A stretch of DNA of 11,008 nucleotides from CAJUPY01 sp051871275 (GTDB lineage: Bacteria > Bacteroidota > Bacteroidia > Bacteroidales > Muribaculaceae). A program made the translations under genes and the position numbers. The DNA is taken from positions 1 through 11,008 of the forward strand of contig JBJECR010000086.1 in the NCBI GenBank assembly GCA_051871275.1, given 5' to 3'. This document shows, one piece after another, positions 5,377 to 11,008 of the stretch. Within the stretch, counting starts at the first letter, position 1. Every line of letters starts with the position of its first letter. A model generated the notes under the pieces. It searched no databases, was not told the origin of the DNA, and saw only the letters and a list, made by a program, of their open reading frames with translations.

Positions 5377-6819
5377 TTATTTTTGTTTTTGTCCTTTAGC
5401 GAAACCTATCTGGCTTCTTACGCAGCGGAAACCGATGTAGCTACGCTGTTCGTTTTGGTATTCCCACATGCGGATATCGGAGCGGATGTTGTGTGCCACG
5501 TCTTTCCAGGAACCGCCGCGAACAATTTTGCGTTTCATCTTGTAAGGGTCTTCAATAGCGGCATTGTAGCGGTATTCCGGGTTGAGATCGGACGTCAGTT
5601 TGTCTATACTTTCCGCGTATGCAGTGGAAGTCCATTCGCTCACGTTACCTGCCATATCGTAAAGTCCGAAGTCGTTTGGAGCGTATGTTCCCACTCTTGA
5701 GGTGATTAAGTGACCGTCTTTGACGTAGTTTCCTTCCTGTGGCTTGAAGTTTGCGTAGAAGCATCCGCGGTCGTCGCTCATAGTGAGGTCGCCCTCCCAG
5801 GGGTACATATTTTCATTTACGCCTGCACGTGCGGCATATTCCCATTCAGCTTCCGTTGGCAAGCGGTAAGGCTCGATATATACGCCTTCCTTGCCGAGTG
5901 ATTTGCGGAGAAATTCCGTTCTCCATGCTGCAAAAGCATTTGCCTGCTCCCAGCTTACGCCCACAACGGGGTATTCGCTGTAGCCTCCGTGAGAGAAATA
6001 GAGGCGGACGTATGGTTCGTTGTAAGCATTGTCAAAGTCGTTTACCCATGCCGTGGTGTCCGGATACACGTTCACAATGTATGTGTTAAGGAAGTCGTAG
6101 TCGCCTGTGAGAGCACGAGTTATAGTTTGGCGAACAATTTCCTGTTCATCATTGATGTATGCGGTATCTTTGGATATGATAGGCAACTGTGTAGGTGTAG
6201 GGAGGTCTGTGTTATACACCCTTGTTTTAGGGTCAAGGCGATGTTTGCGTTTTGCAGCCTCCGTGTGGTTATAGACCTCATAGCGGTAGTTGAGTTGTGT
6301 AGGGTCAAGTTCTCTTGCACCTGTAATCGGGTTTGTGCGATACACGCTTTCAATAGCCCTTGCCTCGTCTTCGTTCGGGTTACGCCATGGAATAGCCTTG
6401 TTCCAGTTCAGATGAGGTTTAACGGGGTTACCTTCTTTATCTTCTTCAATTTTGAATTCCTCGTTGCCGCCGTAAGCAGGGTCGGCAAGTCTTTCACGGA
6501 TAATGGAATCGCGAACCCAAAATACGAATTGTTTGTACTTGGAGTTTGTGATTTCCGTTTCGTCCATCCAGAATCCGTCAACGGACATTCCACGAGGATT
6601 AGCGGCAAGATTCCATGCACTGTCCGGATTTTGAGGACCTGTCTGCATGGAGCCTCTTGAGATAAGCACCATTCCGTATGGTGTAGGTTCAACCCAAGAA
6701 GTTCCGCCAACGCCGGTTACTTCACCGCCGGCGGCACGGTAATTACCTGAAGCACACGAACCTGCTGCTACGAGCAGTGTTGTGGCGATTGGGAGGAGTA
6801 ATAAAGATGACTTTTTCAT
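5377..6819 (-). CDS. porK: T9SS outer-membrane lipoprotein PorK/GldK
   Basis: PorK is an outer-membrane lipoprotein that makes up the periplasmic ring with PorN. The N-terminus is a lipoprotein signal peptide with a plausible lipobox, AGSC, and Cys22 as the lipidated residue. The rest has the formylglycine-generating-enzyme/sulfatase-modifying fold seen in PorK/GldK. Its landmarks are FWMDETEITNSKY near the start, PTEAEWEYAARAG at 321-333, GNVSEWT at 391-397, VRGGSWK at 433-439 and the terminal GFRCVRS. The family uses this fold structurally rather than as an enzyme. The length of 480 aa is normal. The start ATG is 3 nt from the porP stop, which points to coupled translation. Confidence 0.96.
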   Translation of the reverse strand: MKKSSLLLLPIATTLLVAAGSCASGNYRAAGGEVTGVGGTSWVEPTPYGMVLISRGSMQTGPQNPDSAWNLAANPRGMSVDGFWMDETEITNSKYKQFVFWVRDSIIRERLADPAYGGNEEFKIEEDKEGNPVKPHLNWNKAIPWRNPNEDEARAIESVYRTNPITGARELDPTQLNYRYEVYNHTEAAKRKHRLDPKTRVYNTDLPTPTQLPIISKDTAYINDEQEIVRQTITRALTGDYDFLNTYIVNVYPDTTAWVNDFDNAYNEPYVRLYFSHGGYSEYPVVGVSWEQANAFAAWRTEFLRKSLGKEGVYIEPYRLPTEAEWEYAARAGVNENMYPWEGDLTMSDDRGCFYANFKPQEGNYVKDGHLITSRVGTYAPNDFGLYDMAGNVSEWTSTAYAESIDKLTSDLNPEYRYNAAIEDPYKMKRKIVRGGSWKDVAHNIRSDIRMWEYQNEQRSYIGFRCVRSQIGFAKGQKQK

Positions 6820-6822
6820 ATC

Positions 6823-7815
6823 TTACATTATGCGGATGCTCTTATGTTTGTTTTTATTTTTGTCAGACAAGTCCAGTTTCAGACTGTAGCCGGCGAAAAT
6901 TTCGTGGCTGCCGGAGCTTGCCTTGGAAATTGCGGAGGTAGGGTAGTCGTAACTGTAACCTATGTAGAAATTTTTCAGTTCTGCTCCCAGAACGAGTGAT
7001 ACGGCGTCGTCGTACCTGTAGCCGACACCTAACGAAAGAAATTTACGCCACCTCACTCTGCCTGTAATTTCGGCTGTGGTGAAAGTGAAGTCGCTCTTTA
7101 CCAATACGGAAGGTATCACTTCAAATAACGTGTTTTTTACGGGAATATTGCTTTCTGCCATAAAATATAATATTCTGCCCGCCTTAAATTCATAATTTTT
7201 CTCGTTTGTGCTTTCGCCGGATTCGGCATTGAAAGTGATAGTGGGATTGTTTACGTGCTGGCATGAAACACCTGCCCGGAAAAGCTTGTGAGTGAAATAA
7301 ACACCCAGTCCCAAGTCCAGGCTTGTGCCTGTGAGGTCCGTGGTGGGGATAGCATCGTCTGTGGATTCGTGGTAGTCGTCATCGTCAGGGATATACACTT
7401 CGCTGCCCTTGAATGTTTCGCTGATTATTCCCACCTGGAGACCTGCGGAAAGCACGCCGCCGAAGAGTTTATGCTTGTATGAAAGTTGAGCGGCAATATT
7501 CAGGTTCTTGTAAAGACCCAGGCTCTCCTGTTGCATCACAAGTCCCGTGCCAAAGCGTTTGCCGATAAACTTAAACGGCATATCGCCCGTGATGAGAAAA
7601 GATTTCGGTGCATTGTCTATACCCATCCATTGCAGTCTTGTTCCGCCGCGGAGTCGCACAAAATCCGTGTCACCTGTAGCACCTGCATTGTAGAATGTAG
7701 GCACGGCATAGTATTGCGTGAACTGTGCATCTACCTGTGCCGCAGCTTCCGGACTGAATACGGCTGCTGTGATAATGATGAGGATATAATATAATATGTG
7801 TTTTGCTTTTGTCAT
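6823..7815 (-). CDS. porP: T9SS outer-membrane protein PorP/SprF
   Basis: PorP is an outer-membrane beta-barrel-type protein of the PorP/SprF family that is essential for type IX secretion in P. gingivalis. A signal peptide is visible (MTKAKHILYYILIIITAAVF, with cleavage around SPEAAA-Q). The mature start, QFTQYYAVPTFYNAGATG, is the family's hallmark opening. Other landmarks are the LRGGTRLQWMG strand, GTGLVMQQESLGLYKN, LDLGLGVYF, and the C-terminal FYIGYSYDYPTS...GSHEIFAGYSL strand pair. I choose ATG 7815 rather than the TTG at 7824 because only the former lies outside the porT frame. The gap to the porT stop is then 1 nt. The mature protein ends with a Lys-rich stretch (DKNKNKHKSIRIM). Confidence 0.94.
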   Translation of the reverse strand: MTKAKHILYYILIIITAAVFSPEAAAQVDAQFTQYYAVPTFYNAGATGDTDFVRLRGGTRLQWMGIDNAPKSFLITGDMPFKFIGKRFGTGLVMQQESLGLYKNLNIAAQLSYKHKLFGGVLSAGLQVGIISETFKGSEVYIPDDDDYHESTDDAIPTTDLTGTSLDLGLGVYFTHKLFRAGVSCQHVNNPTITFNAESGESTNEKNYEFKAGRILYFMAESNIPVKNTLFEVIPSVLVKSDFTFTTAEITGRVRWRKFLSLGVGYRYDDAVSLVLGAELKNFYIGYSYDYPTSAISKASSGSHEIFAGYSLKLDLSDKNKNKHKSIRIM

Positions 7816-7816
7816 G

Positions 7817-8545
7817 CTATTCAAAATAGAAAGTCAGTACCACCATTCCGGAAGTGGCTTTTTTTATAGACTGTGTTATTTTCAGCTTGGAAGGGTCGTC
7901 TTTGAGGTCTTTACGCTCATGGTCGATAACATCGGAAAGCCCGAAGCAAAATTTTATCTCCGGGATAAACTTGAAGTAGGGGAGGTAAAAGTCACACCCC
8001 ATACCAAGTGTGAGGTAAAAGTCTGTAGGTTTGAGTTTTATGTACTCATTGTTCTTTTTAGTGACATCAAATGCCGGCATCACGCCTGCTGTGACGTATG
8101 GGCGAGCATTGCGATATCGGAGAGCGGAATATTTTAAGTCAATAGGCATCACTACAAATGCGGATTTCACATTTTGCTGCATGGTGGTTTCGCTATTCAT
8201 CTCTCTCATCTTGATGATTTTGTTACCAAAATACATTCCGGGAGATATTCTGACGTTGAAATAGGTGTTGAGGCGAAAGTCTATGAGACCGTTGACGCAG
8301 AAACCCGGCGAATAGTCAGGTTGGTCCATAAACCAGCTCTCACCCTCGTCTGTAGTGAAGCCATTATGCGTAATATTCAGCATTTGTGCGTGTAGTCCGA
8401 AGCTGAAGCCCAGGTGCCACGGACGCATATCAGCGTATGGCCTGTTCAGCAGCTTGTCGTTCAAGTCCTTGGCGGAAACTGTGAAAGACATGGCTGCAGC
8501 AAGCACGCAAGCAAAGGTTAATATTATCTTTTTATAAAAAGCCAT
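7817..8545 (-). CDS. porT: T9SS beta-barrel protein PorT/SprT
   Basis: PorT is an outer-membrane-associated beta-barrel protein needed for type IX secretion; sprT is the F. johnsoniae counterpart. From ATG 8545 a clean signal peptide is seen (KKIILTFACVLAAAMSFTVSA, cleavage near 25). The family opening follows, LNRPYADMRPWHLGFSFGLH. Other landmarks are PGFCVNGLIDFRLNTYFNVR, the LKYSALRYRNARPYVTAGV strand, GCDFYLPYFKFIPEIKFCFG, and a terminal aromatic residue (LTFYFE) typical of barrels. The frame stays open upstream to 8620, but that extension is basic and would bury the signal peptide, so I reject it. It is the first gene of the operon. The alternative is a generic OmpW-like porin, but context and motifs favour PorT. 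Confidence 0.85.
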   Translation of the reverse strand: MAFYKKIILTFACVLAAAMSFTVSAKDLNDKLLNRPYADMRPWHLGFSFGLHAQMLNITHNGFTTDEGESWFMDQPDYSPGFCVNGLIDFRLNTYFNVRISPGMYFGNKIIKMREMNSETTMQQNVKSAFVVMPIDLKYSALRYRNARPYVTAGVMPAFDVTKKNNEYIKLKPTDFYLTLGMGCDFYLPYFKFIPEIKFCFGLSDVIDHERKDLKDDPSKLKITQSIKKATSGMVVLTFYFE

Positions 8546-8617
8546 AATTATTTTTAATAACGTAACATCTCTCCTTTTATTGCATTTAAGAATTTTTTTC
8601 TCGTTTCCATTTCTAAA

Positions 8618-8626
8618 CAAATGTTA
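8618..8626 (-). promoter_or_regulatory. Possible -7 box of the T9SS operon
   Basis: TAACATTTG on the minus strand is one base longer than the TAnnTTTG consensus, and no clear -33 TTTG lies at the usual distance. It is the best candidate in the porT upstream region and would give a leader of about 65 nt. A purine-rich AAGGAGAG (around 8566-8576) lies too far from the ATG to be a normal ribosome-binding site. Confidence 0.25.
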
Positions 8627-8643
8627 AATTAGTGCGTTAATTT

Positions 8644-8677
8644 TTCATTTAAAGCACATTTTTACGTTTTAAATGAA
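8644..8677. promoter_or_regulatory. 10-bp inverted repeat upstream of porT
   Basis: TTCATTTAAA (8644-8653) and TTTAAATGAA (8668-8677) are perfect inverted arms with a 14-bp spacer. The site lies in the divergent intergenic region, just upstream of the weak porT -7 candidate. It could bind a dimeric regulator of the T9SS operon. The DNA is AT-rich, so chance is possible. Confidence 0.45.
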
Positions 8678-8711
8678 GGATAAAACACATTATAGAACTT
8701 TCTTTTAAAGC

Positions 8712-8830
8712 ATTCGTCCGAAAAAATGTGGTGCAACACCAAATATTCGTCCGAAAAAATGTGGTGTCTGTTTGATTATTCGTCCGAAAAAGTGTAACTT
8801 TGCGGCAGATATTCGTCCGAAAAAGTGTGT
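8712..8830 (+). repeat. Four direct repeats at an exact 33-bp period
   Basis: The element ATTCGTCCGAAAAARTGT starts at 8712, 8745, 8778 and 8811, always 33 bp apart. Copies 1 and 2 share 22 bp (continuing GGTG), while copies 3 and 4 have G in place of A before TGT. The sequence between copies is unrelated apart from a small TGGTG-CAA-CACCA hairpin after copy 1. Copy 3 lies between the -33 and -7 boxes of the ATPase promoter, and copy 4 fills the leader just before the ATG. One frame reads IRPKKC in every copy without a stop from 8709 to beyond the gene start, but it has no start codon. Confidence 0.95.
8771..8802 (+). promoter_or_regulatory. Promoter of the ATPase-kinase genes
   Basis: TTTG (8771-8774), 20 nt, then TAACTTTG (8795-8802) is a full match to the Bacteroides-type promoter. 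Transcription would start near 8808-8811, at the first base of the fourth 33-bp repeat, leaving a leader of about 22 nt with no Shine-Dalgarno sequence. Confidence 0.7.
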
Positions 8831-8832
8831 CT

Positions 8833-10125
8833 ATGGAAAGAAAAGTATATCAGAAATTATTGGATTGGAAGAAGAATCCCGGTCGTAAACCGTTGATTCT
8901 TAGCGGAGCAAGGCAAGTTGGCAAAACTTGGCTTATGAAAGAATTCGGCAAAAGAGAATATAAGAAAGTTTTATATGCGAATTTTGACCTCGATGAACGC
9001 CTCTGCGGAATCTTTGAACAAGATTATGATGTTCAGAGAATACTTTTGGCATTGCAAGCTCTTATCGGGGTAGTTCCAACTCCCGGTGATACACTTATTA
9101 TCCTTGATGAAATACAAGAAGTGAATAGGGGGTTAGGAGCATTGAAATATTTTTGTGAAAATGCACCGGAATATCATGTAATGGTGGCTGGTTCACTCCT
9201 TGGAATAACACTGCACCCCGGGACATCATTTCCCGTGGGTAAAGTAGATATGATAGATGTACATCCTCTTGATTTTGAGGAATTTTTATGGGCTACCGGT
9301 AATAAGGAGTTGTCAAAATTGTTGCATAACCCGGACTGGAAATTGATGTCTGTTTTCAAGACTAAATATGTGGAACTGCTCAGAAGGTATTATTACGTTG
9401 GAGGAATGCCGGAAGTGGTACAGGCATTTGCAAATAATTATGATTTAAAGGAAGTAAGGACACTCCAAAACACAATTATAGATGCGTACCGTAATGATAT
9501 TTCCAAACATGCACCGGCAGGAGTGGTACAGAGGATTCAAATGGTGATGAATTCCATTCCTTCGCAATTGGCTAAAGAAAACAAGAAATTTATATATGGA
9601 GCCGTGAAAAAGGGAGGAAGAGCCAATGATTTCGAGTTTGCAATACAGTGGCTGATGGATTGTGGAATTGTGACAAAAGTTTCAAGAATAAGGAAAGCTT
9701 CTGTCCCTTTGAAGTTTTATGAAGATTTGTCTGCCTTCAAGCTGTTTTTCTTGGATTTAGGATTGCTGGCGGCAATGAGTGAAGCCCCTGCGGATTTAAT
9801 GCTGGCGAGCAATAGCATTTTTGAGGAATTTAAGGGAATGTTTACGGAGCAATACGTTCTTCAGCAAATGGTGGCGAGAGAAGACTTGTTTATTTACTAC
9901 TGGAGCAGTGAACGAAATGATGCGGAACTTGATTTTGTGGTCCAAAAAGGAAGTAAAATAATCCCCATAGAGGTGAAAGCGGAGGAAAATGTAAAGGCAA
10001 AATCGCTTAATGTTTTTGTGGCATCAAATCCGGGTCTGCATGGAGTCCGACTGTCAATGTCGGATTATCGTGAACAAGATTGGATGACAAATATTCCGCT
10101 TTTCTGTTTGCTATATTCTTTGTAA
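8833..10125 (+). CDS. AAA_14 ATPase with DUF4143 domain (430 aa)
   Basis: This protein belongs to the widespread AAA_14/DUF4143 ATPase family, often present in many copies in Bacteroidota, whose cellular role is not established. The Walker A motif GARQVGKT is at 25-32, Walker B LIILDEIQ ends in D92-E93, and a sensor-like AGSLLG lies at 119-124. The middle region resembles a winged-helix connector. The C-terminal DUF4143 part has a PD-(D/E)XK-like pattern: ELDFVV with D367, then PIEVK with E380 and K382. That suggests a nuclease-type fold, though activity is unproven. I choose ATG 8833. The ATG-like start at 8800 lies inside the -7 box and upstream of the likely transcription start. The expression signals are interleaved with the 33-bp repeats. 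The kinase gene follows after 10 nt. Confidence 0.92.
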   Translation: MERKVYQKLLDWKKNPGRKPLILSGARQVGKTWLMKEFGKREYKKVLYANFDLDERLCGIFEQDYDVQRILLALQALIGVVPTPGDTLIILDEIQEVNRGLGALKYFCENAPEYHVMVAGSLLGITLHPGTSFPVGKVDMIDVHPLDFEEFLWATGNKELSKLLHNPDWKLMSVFKTKYVELLRRYYYVGGMPEVVQAFANNYDLKEVRTLQNTIIDAYRNDISKHAPAGVVQRIQMVMNSIPSQLAKENKKFIYGAVKKGGRANDFEFAIQWLMDCGIVTKVSRIRKASVPLKFYEDLSAFKLFFLDLGLLAAMSEAPADLMLASNSIFEEFKGMFTEQYVLQQMVAREDLFIYYWSSERNDAELDFVVQKGSKIIPIEVKAEENVKAKSLNVFVASNPGLHGVRLSMSDYREQDWMTNIPLFCLLYSL

Positions 10126-10130
10126 TTTTG
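10123..10130 (+). promoter_or_regulatory. Possible -7 box upstream of the kinase gene
   Basis: TAATTTTG overlaps the ATPase stop codon and fits TAnnTTTG. The -33 position (TTTT near 10100) is weak. If used, transcription would begin at or very near the kinase ATG, giving an almost leaderless mRNA. Readthrough from the ATPase promoter is the simpler explanation. Confidence 0.25.
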
Positions 10131-10135
10131 TAATT

Positions 10136-10972
10136 ATGCAACCAAAAGATATAATAGAAAGTTCAGTGTCCGGATATATAACAGACAGCTTTGAAGGCAT
10201 TTCCGGAAATTTTACGGATATTGAAATTATCTCAGTGTCCGACACAAATATTGTGGCTAAAGCTAAACGCTACGGCAGATGGTGGCTGCTGAAAGGTATT
10301 CCTAAAGATAAGGCGGAAGATGAAGGCTTGCTCCTCCGTCTGCGTAAAGAATTTGAAATGATGATGTCGCTCCAGCACCCTAATGTGGTGGCTGCTTCAA
10401 GCATTGAAAATGTGGAAAAACTGGGACAATGCATCGTGATGGAATACGTTGAAGGCATCACACTGAAAGAATGGCTGAAAAACAAGTCTGCTCTCCGTGA
10501 ACGTCGTCGCCTGGCTTGGGAAATAACACAGGCTGTGGCATATTTGCACTCCGTTGGGATTATTCACCGTGACCTTAAGCCGGCTAATATCATTGTCACT
10601 TCAAATGGTGAGAATATAAAGATTATAGACTTCGGACTTTCCGACACGGATTCGCACTCCGTCCTTAAACAGCCCGCAGGTACTGTATCCTATATGTCGC
10701 CGGAGCAGCGTGCCGCTTTTCTTCCGGACGTGAAAAACGATATCTACAGCCTTGGCGTCATTTTTAGCGAAATGGACCTCGGCTACGGAAAAATTGTGAA
10801 AAAATGCACCTGCGATATCACAAACCGCTATCCAAACGTTGCTGCACTGCAAGACGATATCCGCAAAAGAAACAATCTTTTGTTCGGGACAATTATGGCG
10901 GTAGCTGTCGTGGCTATTATCGTTTCCGCGGCACTTGGTGTGATATCTTATTTCAATATGAAACGGACATGA
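10136..10972 (+). CDS. Membrane-anchored Ser/Thr protein kinase-like (278 aa)
   Basis: This is a Hanks-type Ser/Thr kinase domain with a C-terminal membrane anchor. The catalytic set is present: Lys53 (WWLLKGI), Glu72 in the alpha-C helix (nine residues before the conserved HPN), HRDLKPANI with D146, K148 and N151, the magnesium-binding D165-F-G, and SYMSPEQ in place of the usual APE motif. The Gly-rich loop is not recognisable (SVSDTNIVAKAK). The C-lobe is short: after DIYSLGVIF it goes almost directly to CTCDITNRYPN. A hydrophobic segment at about 250-272 follows, with only NMKRT beyond it, so the kinase faces the cytoplasm. No sensor domain is seen. Substrates are unknown. It sits 10 nt after the ATPase gene and is probably co-transcribed with it. 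Confidence 0.88.
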   Translation: MQPKDIIESSVSGYITDSFEGISGNFTDIEIISVSDTNIVAKAKRYGRWWLLKGIPKDKAEDEGLLLRLRKEFEMMMSLQHPNVVAASSIENVEKLGQCIVMEYVEGITLKEWLKNKSALRERRRLAWEITQAVAYLHSVGIIHRDLKPANIIVTSNGENIKIIDFGLSDTDSHSVLKQPAGTVSYMSPEQRAAFLPDVKNDIYSLGVIFSEMDLGYGKIVKKCTCDITNRYPNVAALQDDIRKRNNLLFGTIMAVAVVAIIVSAALGVISYFNMKRT

Positions 10973-10991
10973 ACGGCTTTCGCCAAAGGGA

Positions 10992-11008
10992 ATGAAAAGG
11001 GATTTCAT
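10992..11008 (+). CDS. Possible start of a further gene, cut by the window
   Basis: ATG at 10992 lies 19 nt after the kinase stop and is preceded by AAAGGG two bases upstream. Only five codons (M-K-R-D-F) are visible, so this is merely a candidate third gene of the ATPase-kinase unit. Confidence 0.2.

Noticed and set aside
5989..6660. 223-aa frame antisense to porK
   Set aside because: It is long but lies wholly opposite porK, is rich in Cys/Val/Phe as antisense frames are here, and shows no recognisable motif.
8546..8620. N-terminal extension of porT to 8620
   Set aside because: It would place 25 basic residues before a clear signal peptide and would start at or ahead of the likely transcription start.
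8712..8830. 33-bp-period repeats as a CRISPR array
   Set aside because: The non-repeated parts are only about 11-15 bp, far too short for spacers, and the array contains a promoter. No cas gene is nearby.
8712..8830. 33-bp repeats as replication iterons
   Set aside because: No replication initiator gene or plasmid function is nearby, and the flanking T9SS operon is chromosomal in character.
8800..8832. Upstream start of the ATPase at 8800
   Set aside because: The codon is TTG within the -7 box TAACTTTG region, and the extra residues are simply the translated repeat; ATG 8833 gives the usual family N-terminus.
10601..11008. 135-aa minus-strand frame opposite the kinase gene end
   Set aside because: It mirrors the kinase coding frame and has no motif; it runs off the window, so it cannot be fully excluded.

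Overview
The window looks like a chromosomal segment from a member of the Bacteroidota, most likely Bacteroidales (Prevotella- or Porphyromonas-like). The main evidence is a complete type IX secretion system (T9SS) core gene block, porT-porP-porK-porL-porM-porN. A second support is promoter elements of the Bacteroides type (-33 TTTG, -7 TAnnTTTG). I cannot name a species.

Layout from left to right. Positions 1-~440 hold a GC-richer, gene-free stretch packed with inverted repeats. It includes a 49-bp sequence repeated exactly 120 bp apart, a perfect 20-bp palindrome and at least seven further hairpins. A consensus-quality promoter at 491-521 points leftward into it, so it may be a structured non-coding RNA or a structured repeat element. 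Positions ~440-644 are AT-rich and gene-free. Positions 645-1523 carry an AT-rich toxin-antitoxin module: a palindromic operator, a -7 box, a HigB/RelE-like toxin gene, a HigA-like XRE antitoxin gene and a terminator shared with the convergent por operon.

Positions 8545-1547 (minus strand) are the T9SS operon. PorT is an outer-membrane-linked beta-barrel protein. PorP/SprF is an outer-membrane protein. PorK (lipoprotein, FGE-sulfatase fold) and PorN (periplasmic) form the trans-envelope ring. PorL (two membrane segments) and PorM (one membrane segment plus a long periplasmic shaft) form the inner-membrane motor. porT and porP are separated by 1 nt and porP and porK by 3 nt, so translational coupling is likely.

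Divergent from porT, on the plus strand, is an AAA_14/DUF4143 ATPase gene (8833-10125) and, 10 nt behind it, a membrane-anchored Ser/Thr kinase-like gene (10136-10972). The ATPase promoter is embedded in four copies of an ATTCGTCCGAAAAA-containing element at an exact 33-bp period. The last copy forms essentially the whole 5' leader. This array and the left-end hairpin region are the most unusual things in the window. All assignments come from reading the sequence; no database or folding program was run.
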